A program made the translations under genes and the position numbers. Of a DNA stretch of 64,000 bases, positions 59,501-64,000 are shown piece by piece. Source of the DNA: Branchiostoma floridae. Taxonomy: Eukaryota > Chordata > Leptocardii > Amphioxiformes > Branchiostomatidae. The notes under the pieces were generated by a model that was given only the letters and a program-made list of their open reading frames with translations, was not told the origin of the DNA and did no database searches. The DNA lies in the NCBI RefSeq assembly GCF_000003815.2, contig NC_049997.1, positions 11,731,060 to 11,795,059 of the forward strand, read 5' to 3'. Within the stretch, counting starts at the first letter, position 1. Every line of letters begins with the position of its first letter.

Positions 59501-62500
59501 TCCTGGAAGAAATTGCTGCCAGTCATCGCACCATTTGTTGGAGCTGTGAGCAACGGGCATTGGACTCCTAGTAGAGCACAAAAATATATTTCACAAAGTA
59601 GAATGTGATTCATACAATTGTATTATGCTTTGTTACCTGGGTCCTCTTGGAAATCAACAAAAAATGCCGAAGGGTCTACCTAGTTGTCAACAAGTTTCTT
59701 AAAGCTTGTGAGATAAGATTTGTCTCACTTGAGCATGTTGGGACGGTTGCAGTCCATGTTCTATCAGCTTGGCATGTCGATGCAGAACTCCCTATGAGGT
59801 CGTATCCGATATAACACGTGAACTCCACCACGTCTTGGTAAGAATTAGTTCCTTCCTTTGCTCCGTTCGCAGGAGCTGATAGTATTGGGCACTTCACGCC
59901 TAGAGGAGAGACAAGTGCATTTTAAAATAGTGTCAGCATGAAAGATTTTTATTTTACGAGGCGGTAGATTTATACAAATATGACAAATGTTCCTCTTAAC
60001 TGTAAAAATAACCTCTGGTAGCCCATATGCACTGTGTCAAATCTTTTGTTTTTGGATTCAACAGCAGTTTAGTAGTAAAAACATGTCCAGAATAATAGGG
60101 TACGTAAGATGGCCCATTATATAATTTGACCTTTGTGTTTCCTACGCCTACCGACCTTAGATATATTATAAAGATCAAGCGAGCTTCTTGATTTATGCCG
60201 TCCACAGAAAATAAACCAAGCCAGCGAGCCACAATCTTACAAAGTGAAGGAAAATTATCTCACGATTGCATGTTGGGGCGTTTGCAGTCCATGTCTTATC
60301 GGCTTGGCATGTTAATGAAGCACTTCCTACAAGTTCGTAGCCAGAATTGCAAAAGAATCCAACCACGTCTTGGAAAAAATAGGATGATCCAGTCTTTCCG
60401 CCATCTGCTGGAGCTGATAGTAGTGGGCACTGGACGACTAATAAAAGATTCTTTAGATCATTAAAATAGATTCCTTCGTAGCAATTTAAATGGTAATGTT
60501 CTTACATTACTGAGAACAAAATACGTCTAGATAGAATTTCTACAATATGCTTTATGTTCAGAAATCTCACAATGTGCTATCATTGAAACAGGCGGGGTGA
60601 CAGCCTGGATAATAAAGGGTTAATGCCCCGCCCCGAGGTGTATATGGTGAGATAATCACTGGTCAAGTGCGATGATTATGGAATATACCGCCGAGTGAAG
60701 GTGGCGGACTAGGTGCTTTATGAAGGTGTTATTGCACCCGACGAGATATTATCTCACCATNNNNNNNNNNNNNNNNNNNNNNNNNNNNNNNNNNNNNNNN
60801 NNNNNNNNNNNNNNNNNNNNNNNNNNNNNNNNNNNNNNNNNNNNNNNNNNNNNNNNNNNNNNNNNNNNNNNNNNNNNNNNNNNNNNNNNNNNNNNNNNNN
60901 NNNNNNNNNNNNNNNNNNNNNNNNNNNNNNNNNNNNNNNNNNNNNNNNNNNNNNNNNNNNNNNNNNNNNNNNNNNNNNNNNNNNNNNNNNNNNNNNNNNN
61001 NNNNNNNNNNNNNNNNNNNNNNNNNNNNNNNNNNNNNNNNNNNNNNNNNNNNNNNNNNNNNNNNNNNNNNNNNNNNNNNNNNNNNNNNNNNNNNNNNNNN
61101 NNNNNNNNNNNNNNNNNNNNNNNNNNNNNNNNNNNNNNNNNNNNNNNNNNNNNNNNNNNNNNNNNNNNNNNNNNNNNNNNNNNNNNNNNNNNNNNNNNNN
61201 NNNNNNNNNNNNNNNNNNNNNNNNNNNNNNNNNNNNNNNNNNNNNNNNNNNNNNNNNNNNNNNNNNNNNNNNNNNNNNNNNNNNNNNNNNNNNNNNNNNN
61301 NNNNNNNNNNNNNNNNNNNNNNNNNNNNNNNNNNNNNNNNNNNNNNNNNNNNNNNNNNNNNNNNNNNNNNNNNNNNNNNNNNNNNNNNNNNNNNNNNNNN
61401 NNNNNNAAAATGGTTATTGAATCTATGTGCGCATGTGTCCATGGCATTCCTATACCAAATTTCAGGGCATTTTGGTTGTAAAACCAGGGTACAGGGGCCA
61501 AAAATGTACTTTTTGGGCCGAAAATGCCAAAAAAAGTCACCAAATTCAGCATTTTGTTCTATTATATGGCAAACAAGTTATCAACCCATGTGTGTACATG
61601 TCCAGGACATTCCTATACCAAATTTCAGGTCATTTGGTTGCAATACCAGGGTGCTTGGGCCAAAATATACATTTTTTGGTCTAAAAATGACCAAAAAAAC
61701 TCAATAAAATCATTTTAAAGGCAATTATAAAAAAATCTAGAACAACCCTGCTTTTACAAGTGATAGGTAAGTTCCTCTGCTACATAAAATGAAACTGAGA
61801 TTCATTTTTGGTAAGCTATGACTGTTTTTCCAGGAATAATTCTATGGTTACGATTTTCTTGAAATGGAAATATTGGTTTACTCTCGGGGCCACCACGGTT
61901 CGATACGTGAAAGGCCCAAACTTTTTTTTACATATGATGTATACAAAGGTTCAAACTATAACTGTGCCAAAAATCAAGCAAATTGCTTTGCCTGTAAATG
62001 AGCTAATGGTCAATGAAAATGGTCAAAAAATTGATTGTTGTCAATTTTGGAAATTCACGAAAACACATCATTTTCAAACATCTGCTGCACCTCACTACAA
62101 AAACATTTTGAGCATCACTATATATCATTTTTTTCATTAGAATATGGGTAATAACATATCCAAGAATCAATAAAATATCTGTTAATTTGTGGGGGCTACA
62201 AGAGTCCAAAGAAGGCCTATTTTGGACGCGACCAAGGCCTTCCCTTGGTGAAAATCCGCCATTTTGAAAAATGGCCGTTGCCATGGCAACCGGTGACCGC
62301 AGATCTAAAACTTTGCCATTTTTGTAGGTTTGGACCAAGGCCCTACCACCACACCAAACTTTAAGGAAAATCGATTTTTTGAGTTTGGCCACCCTATGCT
62401 TGGTTTTNNNNNNNNNNNNNNNNNNNNNNNNNNNNNNNNNNNNNNNNNNNNNNNNNNNNNNNNNNNNNNNNNNNNNNNNNNNNNNNNNNNNNNNNNNNNN

Positions 62501-63945
62501 NNNNNNNCAAGGCAGTACGCTTTATAGTATTTGCGTCGTAAAAAAGGCGAAAATTATATTTTTGCATGTGCTGAGACCTCTGTACACCAAGATTTTACCA
62601 AGTATCATGAAGATCCATCCATCTACAGCCTCTAGTCTAGAGTTAACGTTATGCATGCATACATCCCACCTTCCCTAGAACAACCGAACGCATGGTGTTC
62701 TTGGCAATGGCGAAAACAATGTAATTCTGGTCATACGTGGGCATGTCGGGGCGGAGCCATCCCATGTGGCGTCAGCTTGGCATGTTATTGAAGTACTTCC
62801 TGCTAGATCGTACCCAGAGTTACACGTGAACTGAGCAACGTCTTGGTAAAAATTGGACCCAGTCATCGCACCGTTCGCAGGGGCTGTGAGCAGAGGGCAT
62901 TCCACGGCTAAATAATAAAACAAAAGAGTGAAAATTCAAAGCAGTCTTGGCAACCAAAATGAGAAGTTGCATTGACTTTGATTGGACTGTTATTTTGTAC
63001 ATACGTACAGAGGTTGCATTGACTTTGACTGGACTGTTATTTTGTACATACGTACGTGTGCATGTTGGGATGGTGCCATCCCATGTGGCGTCAGCTTGGC
63101 ATTGTAATGAAGAACGTCCTACAAGTCTGTATCCAGAATTACACGTGAATTGCATCACGTCTTGGTAGAAATTGGATCCAGTCTTCGCACCGTTCGCAGG
63201 GGCTGTGAGCAGCGGGCACTGCACGGCTGAAACATACAGCATATAAGCATACTATCAAGCACATGGATCTTAAGACCAAAATCATAAAAACATATTATTA
63301 AGTAACGTACAGACACGAAGTTTTACCTCCACACGTTGGGGCGCTGCCACTCCACGTGCCGTCAGCTTGGCACGTGATACTTGCAGCACCTGTCATCTCG
63401 TAACCGGAGTTACAGGTAAACTGCACGATATCTTGATAGGAGTTGGAGCCAGTCATGCCACCATTGTCCGGAGGTGCTTGTACCGGGCATTGTACAACTG
63501 AATACGCAAAACGGTCGTAATGATTACATAAAAACATATGAAATAAAGAAATATCGCAAAGTTAACGTAAATGTGATATTCGTATCTCTTAATAGATTAG
63601 CACCCCCATGTAGTTAATTCGTTTCTTTTGCATTGCAACCACCTTATGGTTCTTAATGGAAATTGCAAGCTTTTTAACCGGACAATTAGAAATCAGTAGC
63701 TCCAACAGCCCTAATCAGAAGGCCATTGTACAACTGTGTAATGTCTAACAATTTTCTTTATCTGTTCATCCTACTTGCGCATGTTGGTGCAGCTCCAGAC
63801 CAAGTCCCGTCAGCCTGACAGGTTAGTGTAGAAGTGCCCACCATGTTGTAACCCGTGTTACACGTGAAGGTGGCCACGTCTCCGTAGGAGTTACCGCCAC
63901 TCACGGCACCGTTTGGAGGGGAACTTTGTGCTGAGCACTGAACGA
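21668..63945 (-). CDS. Polycystin-1-like receptor with CCP, EGF and FN3 ectodomain (5' end outside window)
   Basis: A giant multi-pass membrane protein read from right to left. About 54 exons were placed, with matching phases across all junctions that can be checked. Order: ten Sushi/CCP exons (63945 to 56677), ten calcium-binding EGF exons (56288 to 49812), four fibronectin III modules (49485 to 46425), a Thr-rich linker, a GAIN/GPS region (45157 to 39945), the first membrane helix, a PLAT domain (39033 to 37820, cut by a gap), and the polycystin membrane block with its cytoplasmic tail (37325 to 21668). GPS, PLAT and the polycystin channel together define the polycystin-1 family. The vertebrate PKD1 ectodomain parts (LRR, C-type lectin, PKD repeats) are not seen in this window and could only lie further upstream. 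Role inferred from family: surface or ciliary receptor/channel subunit. Three N runs interrupt the gene. Confidence 0.9.
22228..22785. other. Last polycystin-like intron, 3' part
   Basis: AT-rich intronic DNA between the last exon and the repeat array. The open frame at 22331-22669 on the minus strand has no family resemblance and no plausible splice context. A CTAGTAGTACTAG palindrome lies at about 22580-22592. Confidence 0.4.
22790..23990. repeat. Tandem repeat array (unit about 247 bp) rich in ATGCAAAT octamers
   Basis: The phrase TCATGATTTTTGGTATG recurs (with variants) near 23147, 23393, 23640 and 23875, giving a period of 241-247 bp. Each unit carries facing octamers, ATGCAAAT then ATTTGCAT, followed by AATTAATGAG. 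I count about ten exact octamers between 23205 and 23956. The head of the array (22790-23130) holds shorter related units, with GGGCCCCCTAGCGGCTT at about 22926 and 23060, preceded by a GTGTGTCTGTCTG run. Confidence 0.85.
24149..27761 (-). CDS. Polycystin channel module (S1 to S6)
   Basis: Exons in coding order: 27553-27761, 27142-27316, 26248-26829, 25567-25797, 24704-24788 and 24149-24387. The first gives a basic loop ([14 protein letters not shown]) and a helix ([16 protein letters not shown]). The next two give the extracellular polycystin domain: [29 protein letters not shown] and the Cys-bearing [18 protein letters not shown]. These are followed by [20 protein letters not shown] and [19 protein letters not shown]. 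Then come [20 protein letters not shown] and [18 protein letters not shown]. The pore-side exon reads [12 protein letters not shown], and the last helix is [20 protein letters not shown]. The pore tripeptide is LGR where PKD2-type channels have LGD. Confidence 0.9.
25075..25392 (-). mobile_element. tRNA-derived SINE, copy 2 (with intact tRNA head)
   Basis: Read on the minus strand it starts GGCCGCGTAGCACAGTGG, with an A box (TAGCACAGTGG) and a B box (GGTTCGAATCC) at tRNA spacing. The body then shares TTTCCTCACTTTACTCAAG and GGATAGGACGTTAAATGGAG with copy 1. It ends in a poly-A-like run (the T tract at about 25058-25067 on the plus strand). The internal promoter boxes mark it as a Pol III SINE, not a tRNA gene. 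Confidence 0.85.
25933..26166. mobile_element. MITE family A, copy 1
   Basis: Intronic element with inverted ends around CTCCTTTCCACTA (left) and TAGTGGAAAGGAG (right). The interior, with GTAAAAGTGTGACCGAGAAG, ACAGCAAAACGCACAAAGTG and ATTCGTTGAG, matches the interiors of the elements at 36756-37008 and 43276-43492. This copy is the most diverged of the three. Confidence 0.65.
28705..28885 (+). repeat. Ngaro split direct repeat A1
   Basis: A 181-bp stretch repeated at 33646-33826 with about one difference. It lies at the left edge of the element, as expected for the A1 repeat of Ngaro elements. Confidence 0.88.
30768..31282 (+). mobile_element. Solo LTR inserted in the Ngaro element, fossil
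   Basis: A 515-bp block begins TGTAACGG and ends CGTTATA, nearly inverted termini as in Ty3/Gypsy-type LTRs. The four bases CAGT flank it on both sides (30764-30767 and 31283-31286), a fitting target duplication. An AATAAA signal lies near 31190. No internal coding region or second LTR is present, so it is a solo LTR left by recombination between the two LTRs. It is younger than the Ngaro copy it entered. Confidence 0.75.
33562..34067 (+). repeat. Ngaro 3' repeat block B1-A2-B2
   Basis: The 87-bp repeat B occurs at 33562-33648 and 33981-34067 with no difference seen. Repeat A2 (33646-33826) starts inside the last three bases of B1. That short overlap is the place where Ngaro circles are thought to recombine. 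Confidence 0.85.
34541..37325 (-). CDS. Polycystin-like membrane helices after PLAT
   Basis: Exons in coding order: 37147-37325, 36452-36603, 36144-36264, 35073-35257 and 34541-34655. They encode the post-PLAT segment ([11 protein letters not shown] ... [17 protein letters not shown]), the conserved [40 protein letters not shown], the helix [20 protein letters not shown], and [19 protein letters not shown] continuing into [13 protein letters not shown]. The order and motifs follow PKD1 and PKD1L proteins between PLAT and the channel module. All phases match. Confidence 0.9.
35669..36100. mobile_element. MITE with about 95-bp terminal inverted repeats
   Basis: The left end TAGCCTGGAATCCAGCC and the right end GGCTGGATTCCAGGCTA are exact inverses. 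The match continues inwards through TTCCTGCCAACACGTCTGG and GTTCGT-ACCATTGGA with small indels. The palindrome makes long but meaningless open frames on both strands (35686-36138 and 35865-36143). It lies in the intron just downstream of the exon 36144-36264. Confidence 0.85.
36756..37008. mobile_element. MITE family A, copy 2
   Basis: Inverted ends share TTAAGGTGGACTCCCACTGC (left) and the reverse complement of TTAGGGTGGACTCTCACTGC (right), with further matching around GCACTGCGGGGTTCG. The interior is shared with 43276-43492 in the opposite orientation. Confidence 0.85.
37820..39033 (-). CDS. PLAT domain of the polycystin-like protein (interrupted by an assembly gap)
   Basis: PLAT (polycystin-1, lipoxygenase, alpha-toxin) is a beta-sandwich on the cytoplasmic side after the first membrane helix; it can bind lipids and proteins. 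The first exon starts near 39033 with [15 protein letters not shown], runs into the N run 38888-38987, and seems to end at a GTGAGG donor near 38846. The second exon, 37820-37980, encodes [18 protein letters not shown] and [19 protein letters not shown], the hallmark end of PLAT. The exact length of the first exon is unknown, since the 100-N run is probably an arbitrary gap size. Confidence 0.85.
38721..38734. promoter_or_regulatory. RFX X-box-like site (intronic)
   Basis: GTTGCCATAGCAAC is one base from the perfect RFX palindrome. It lies in the intron between the two PLAT exons. No other promoter signal is evident next to it. Confidence 0.35.
38888..38987. other. Assembly gap (100 N)
   Basis: A run of exactly 100 N, the customary placeholder for a gap of unknown size. 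It removes the middle of the first PLAT exon. Confidence 0.99.
39122..39410. repeat. ATGT/ATTT microsatellite tract
   Basis: Runs of TATG, TTAT and TTA units (for example GTATGTATGTATGTATGTAT near 39165) fill this intronic stretch. The open frames inside it are low-complexity artefacts. Confidence 0.9.
39945..45157 (-). CDS. GAIN/GPS region and first transmembrane helix of the polycystin-like protein
   Basis: Exons in coding order: 45089-45157, 44095-44153, 43752-43958, 42989-43079, 42519-42694, 42090-42317, 41154-41670, 40643-40758 and 39945-40178; all phases match. The early exons are mainly helical, as in a GAIN subdomain A. Exon 41154-41670 is the long beta-rich part ([20 protein letters not shown]). 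The GPS part reads [17 protein letters not shown], then [14 protein letters not shown]. The four GPS cysteines and the tryptophans are present, but the HL(S/T) cleavage tripeptide that normally follows CxC is absent. The exon 39945-40178 then gives the helix [17 protein letters not shown] and a basic stop-transfer DFRRLR. Confidence 0.88.
40272..40454. mobile_element. MITE with about 48-bp inverted repeats
   Basis: Left ACTAATCTCTAAGCAGATCT and right AGATCTGCTTGGAGATTAGC are near inverses, and the match extends through the phrase TAAGATAGTA on the left and TACTATCTTA on the right. About 185 bp in all and non-coding. It lies in the intron between the two GPS exons. Confidence 0.85.
43276..43492. 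mobile_element. MITE family A, copy 3
   Basis: Long inverted repeats: the phrase CCCACCGCACTTGTGTCAAG followed by CTTGCGTCACTGCGGGGTTCG-type sequence at the left returns in reverse at the right end (43425-43492). The interior ACGAATTTCACAGATAAAGA and TTACGCAATATCTAAATTAT match copy 2 in reverse. A CTGCAGCTGCAG palindrome lies just to the left. Confidence 0.88.
45285..45720 (+). mobile_element. LINE 3' end, antisense to the polycystin-like gene
   Basis: The plus strand encodes [20 protein letters not shown], then [11 protein letters not shown] and [17 protein letters not shown], matching the final coding segment of CR1/L2-type non-LTR retrotransposons (RR ... YNLR ... F-P-T). A 3' UTR with the stem TTCAGCCCCTACGGGGACTG follows. 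The rest of the element is missing. Confidence 0.6.
45923..46051 (-). CDS. Thr-rich linker exon of the polycystin-like protein
   Basis: A 129-bp exon encoding [20 protein letters not shown] and neighbouring Thr/Ser residues, followed by [12 protein letters not shown]. The Thr clusters suggest an O-glycosylated stalk between the FN3 modules and the GAIN region. Phase 1-1, in frame with both neighbours. Confidence 0.8.
46425..49485 (-). CDS. Four fibronectin type III modules of the polycystin-like protein
   Basis: Exons in coding order: 49366-49485 plus 48493-48648 (module 1), 48012-48284 (module 2), 47491-47769 (module 3), 47168-47309 plus 46425-46549 (module 4). Each has the FN3 signature: a Trp in strand B ([33 protein letters not shown]), a central Tyr ([23 protein letters not shown]) and the LxPxTxY turn ([36 protein letters not shown]). 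Modules 1 and 4 have an intron inside; 2 and 3 are single exons. Modules begin and end in phase 1. Confidence 0.9.
49199..49365 (+). mobile_element. tRNA-derived SINE, copy 3, abutting a splice donor
   Basis: Starts CATGTGGCGCAGCTACAGCG (A-box region) with B box GAGTTCGAATCC, then TTTCCTCACTTTACTCAGGT as in copies 1 and 2, and ends in a run of ACCAA units. The run stops a few bases from the donor of the FN3 exon 49366-49485, which is read on the other strand. Confidence 0.8.
49812..56288 (-). CDS. Ten calcium-binding EGF-like modules of the polycystin-like protein
   Basis: Ten exons of 123 bp each, all phase 1-1, in coding order starting at 56288, 55286, 55049, 54571, 54110, 53118, 52224, 51852, 51267 and 49934 (lower ends 56166, 55164, 54927, 54449, 53988, 52996, 52102, 51730, 51145, 49812). 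The shared pattern is D-I/V/N-N/D-E-C, ANGGC, then two more cysteines, GSFxCxC, GYxLN-DGF-C: six cysteines and the N-terminal Asp/Glu of calcium-binding EGF. Examples: [20 protein letters not shown] and [20 protein letters not shown]. The first residue of the last module is changed (FNEC). The spacing suggests a stiff calcium-dependent rod. Introns vary from 115 to about 1,200 bp. Confidence 0.95.
50535..51144. other. Intron between EGF modules 9 and 10, left part of a 1.2-kb intron
   Basis: Lies within the intron 49935-51144. It contains T-rich tracts near 50690 and 50990-51080 and a possible old repeat around 50560-50950, but I cannot assign a family. No coding or RNA feature is supported. 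Confidence 0.4.
52350..52736. mobile_element. MITE with about 60-bp inverted repeats
   Basis: Left CCTTTCTCACGCGGCGGCCA and right TGGCCGCCGTGTGAGAAAGG are near-perfect inverses, continuing through ATGATAAATC-AAAACGAGGTCAA. It lies in the intron between EGF exons 52996-53118 and 52102-52224. Non-coding. Confidence 0.88.
53250..53945 (+). mobile_element. LINE 3' end in an EGF intron
   Basis: The plus strand reads [20 protein letters not shown] then LLKSH near 53463-53540, the typical last coding segment of CR1-like LINEs (W-N-L ... F-K-LK-HL). It is followed by an AT-rich 3' UTR with the stem CCACGAGGCTTTTTCCCCCC region and an AATAAATAAAATAAGATAAA tail. 5'-truncated. Confidence 0.6.
55380..55800. 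other. Intronic GC-richer block with X-box and YY1-like motifs
   Basis: Unlike the surrounding AT-rich intron, this stretch holds TCAAGATGGCAGAC (YY1-like) at about 55642 and GTTGCCATGGTAAC, a perfect RFX X-box, at 55666-55679. It could be a mobile element carrying motifs, or an internal promoter. I cannot decide between these. Confidence 0.4.
56388..56592. repeat. (AC)n microsatellite
   Basis: About 200 bp of nearly pure CA dinucleotide with interspersed CGTACACGTACAC and CATACATACA variants, located between the last CCP exon and the first EGF exon. All open frames in it are artefacts. Confidence 0.97.
56677..63945 (-). CDS. Ten Sushi/CCP modules of the polycystin-like protein
   Basis: Ten exons, nine of 171 bp and one of 174 bp, all phase 1-1. 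Upper ends in coding order: 63945, 63497, 63226, 62907, 60437, 59899, 59567, 58114, 57423, 56847; lower ends: 63775, 63327, 63056, 62737, 60264, 59729, 59397, 57944, 57253, 56677. Each encodes one complement-control module of four cysteines, with a common pattern [36 protein letters not shown] and APTC. Such modules bind proteins or glycans. The sequences are so alike (for example 62737-62907 and 63056-63226) that recent tandem exon duplication is likely. The series is still running at the right edge, so more modules may lie upstream. Confidence 0.95.
57660..57872. repeat. Minisatellite of about 29 bp with CGTACAGTAACGCACACTCA units
   Basis: About seven copies of CGTACAGTAACGCACACTCA separated by variable CA stretches. 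Intronic, between CCP exons 57944-58114 and 57253-57423. Confidence 0.92.
58204..58761. mobile_element. Fold-back DNA element with CAGGGGTGCCTAAGCATTT ends
   Basis: A 558-bp element with ends CAGGGGTGCCTAAGCATTT and AAATGCTTAGGCACCCCTG, exact inverses, flanked by the direct repeat TTATC (58199-58203 and 58762-58766). Both arms consist of many copies of short phrases such as ACATAAGGTTCGT and CATAGTGATTCGTG. The middle holds a perfect-looking 70-bp tandem duplication (about 58358-58427 and 58428-58497). The ends resemble hAT elements, but a 5-bp target duplication is short for that group. Non-coding. Confidence 0.85.
60590..60760. repeat. Inverted-repeat sequence running into the gap
   Basis: TATGGTGAGATAAT near 60648 and its near inverse ATTATCTCACCAT at 60748-60760 bound a 110-bp stretch, with an adjacent GC-rich GGGTTAATGCCCCGCCCCG. 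The second arm is cut off by the N run, so this is probably the end of a larger repeat that stalled the assembly. Confidence 0.5.
60761..61406. other. Assembly gap (646 N)
   Basis: The size is not a round number, so it is probably an estimate from paired reads. It lies in the intron between CCP exons 62737-62907 and 60264-60437 and is large enough to hide another 171-bp exon. Confidence 0.99.
61407..62407. repeat. Unclassified repeat between two gaps
   Basis: The phrase CATTCCTATACCAAATTTCA occurs at about 61443 and again at about 61608, each followed by a related GGCCAAAA stretch: a tandem repeat of about 165 bp. The block ends near a TTTTGAAAAATGGCC hairpin and the palindrome GTTGCCATGGCAAC (62277-62290). 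Being bracketed by two N runs suggests a high-copy repeat. Confidence 0.6.
62277..62290. promoter_or_regulatory. Perfect RFX X-box palindrome inside repeat DNA
   Basis: GTTGCCATGGCAAC is the exact symmetrical RFX site. It sits in the repeat block between two assembly gaps in a CCP intron, so it may simply be part of a mobile sequence. Confidence 0.35.
62408..62507. other. Assembly gap (100 N)
   Basis: Exactly 100 N, a placeholder of unknown true length, in the same CCP intron as the 646-N gap. Confidence 0.99.
62966..63055. repeat. 43-bp tandem duplication touching a splice donor
   Basis: The stretch 62966-63008 recurs at 63013-63055 with one difference. It includes the sequence TACATACGTAC, which on the minus strand supplies the donor (GTACGTATGTA) of the CCP exon 63056-63226. 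The intron therefore holds a second copy of its own donor 47 bp downstream. Confidence 0.85.
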
Positions 63946-64000
63946 CTGTTTCAATGTATGGAAATGAACATGTTTATTTCGATGAAGGTTCCAGGTGAAT

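Noticed and set aside
60713-61552. Open frames of 235-267 codons
   Set aside because: They consist almost wholly of N from the assembly gap.

Overview
The window looks like a piece of a cephalochordate (amphioxus, Branchiostoma-type) nuclear genome. The clues are intron-dense animal genes with many small symmetric exons, numerous short inverted-repeat elements and tRNA-derived SINEs, a Ngaro-type retroelement, and runs of N marking scaffold gaps. The organism is an inference; no species marker is present.

Layout. (1) 102-6441, plus strand: the 3' half of a thrombospondin gene, 13 exons covering calcium-binding type 3 repeats and the whole C-terminal lectin-like domain, with its stop codon. 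A 5'-truncated LINE lies antisense in one intron. (2) 6442-11379: intergenic DNA, with a SINE, a hairpin element and probably the 3' UTR of the next gene. (3) 11380-19295, minus strand: a complete DNAAF3 gene (axonemal dynein assembly factor 3), 11 exons whose phases chain into 490 codons. (4) 19296-21667: intergenic. (5) 21668-63945 and beyond the right edge, minus strand: a very large polycystin-1-like gene. The part seen here has about 54 exons and roughly 3,000 codons: ten Sushi/CCP modules, ten calcium-binding EGF modules, four fibronectin type III modules, a Thr-rich linker, a GAIN/GPS region, a first membrane helix, a PLAT domain, and the polycystin membrane and channel block with a basic, probably coiled-coil C-terminal tail. 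The 5' end lies outside the window.

The two minus-strand genes lie head to tail, and both families are ciliary: DNAAF3 preassembles the dyneins that drive motile cilia, and polycystin-1 proteins are surface receptors or channel subunits, often on cilia. Four good RFX X-box-like palindromes occur in the window. The thrombospondin is a secreted matrix protein and has no obvious tie to the other two.

The introns are full of mobile DNA. Most striking is a three-level nest in one polycystin intron: a DNA element (28022-34470) holds a Ngaro-family tyrosine-recombinase retroelement (28705-34067), which in turn holds a solo LTR (30768-31282). Other items are a three-copy SINE family, a three-copy MITE family, several one-off inverted-repeat elements, LINE 3' ends, minisatellites, and an array of about 247-bp repeats dense in ATGCAAAT octamers in the last polycystin intron. 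Three N runs (38888-38987, 60761-61406, 62408-62507) interrupt the polycystin gene; the first cuts the PLAT exon. Exon borders were placed by eye from splice signals and reading phase and may be off by a base or two.
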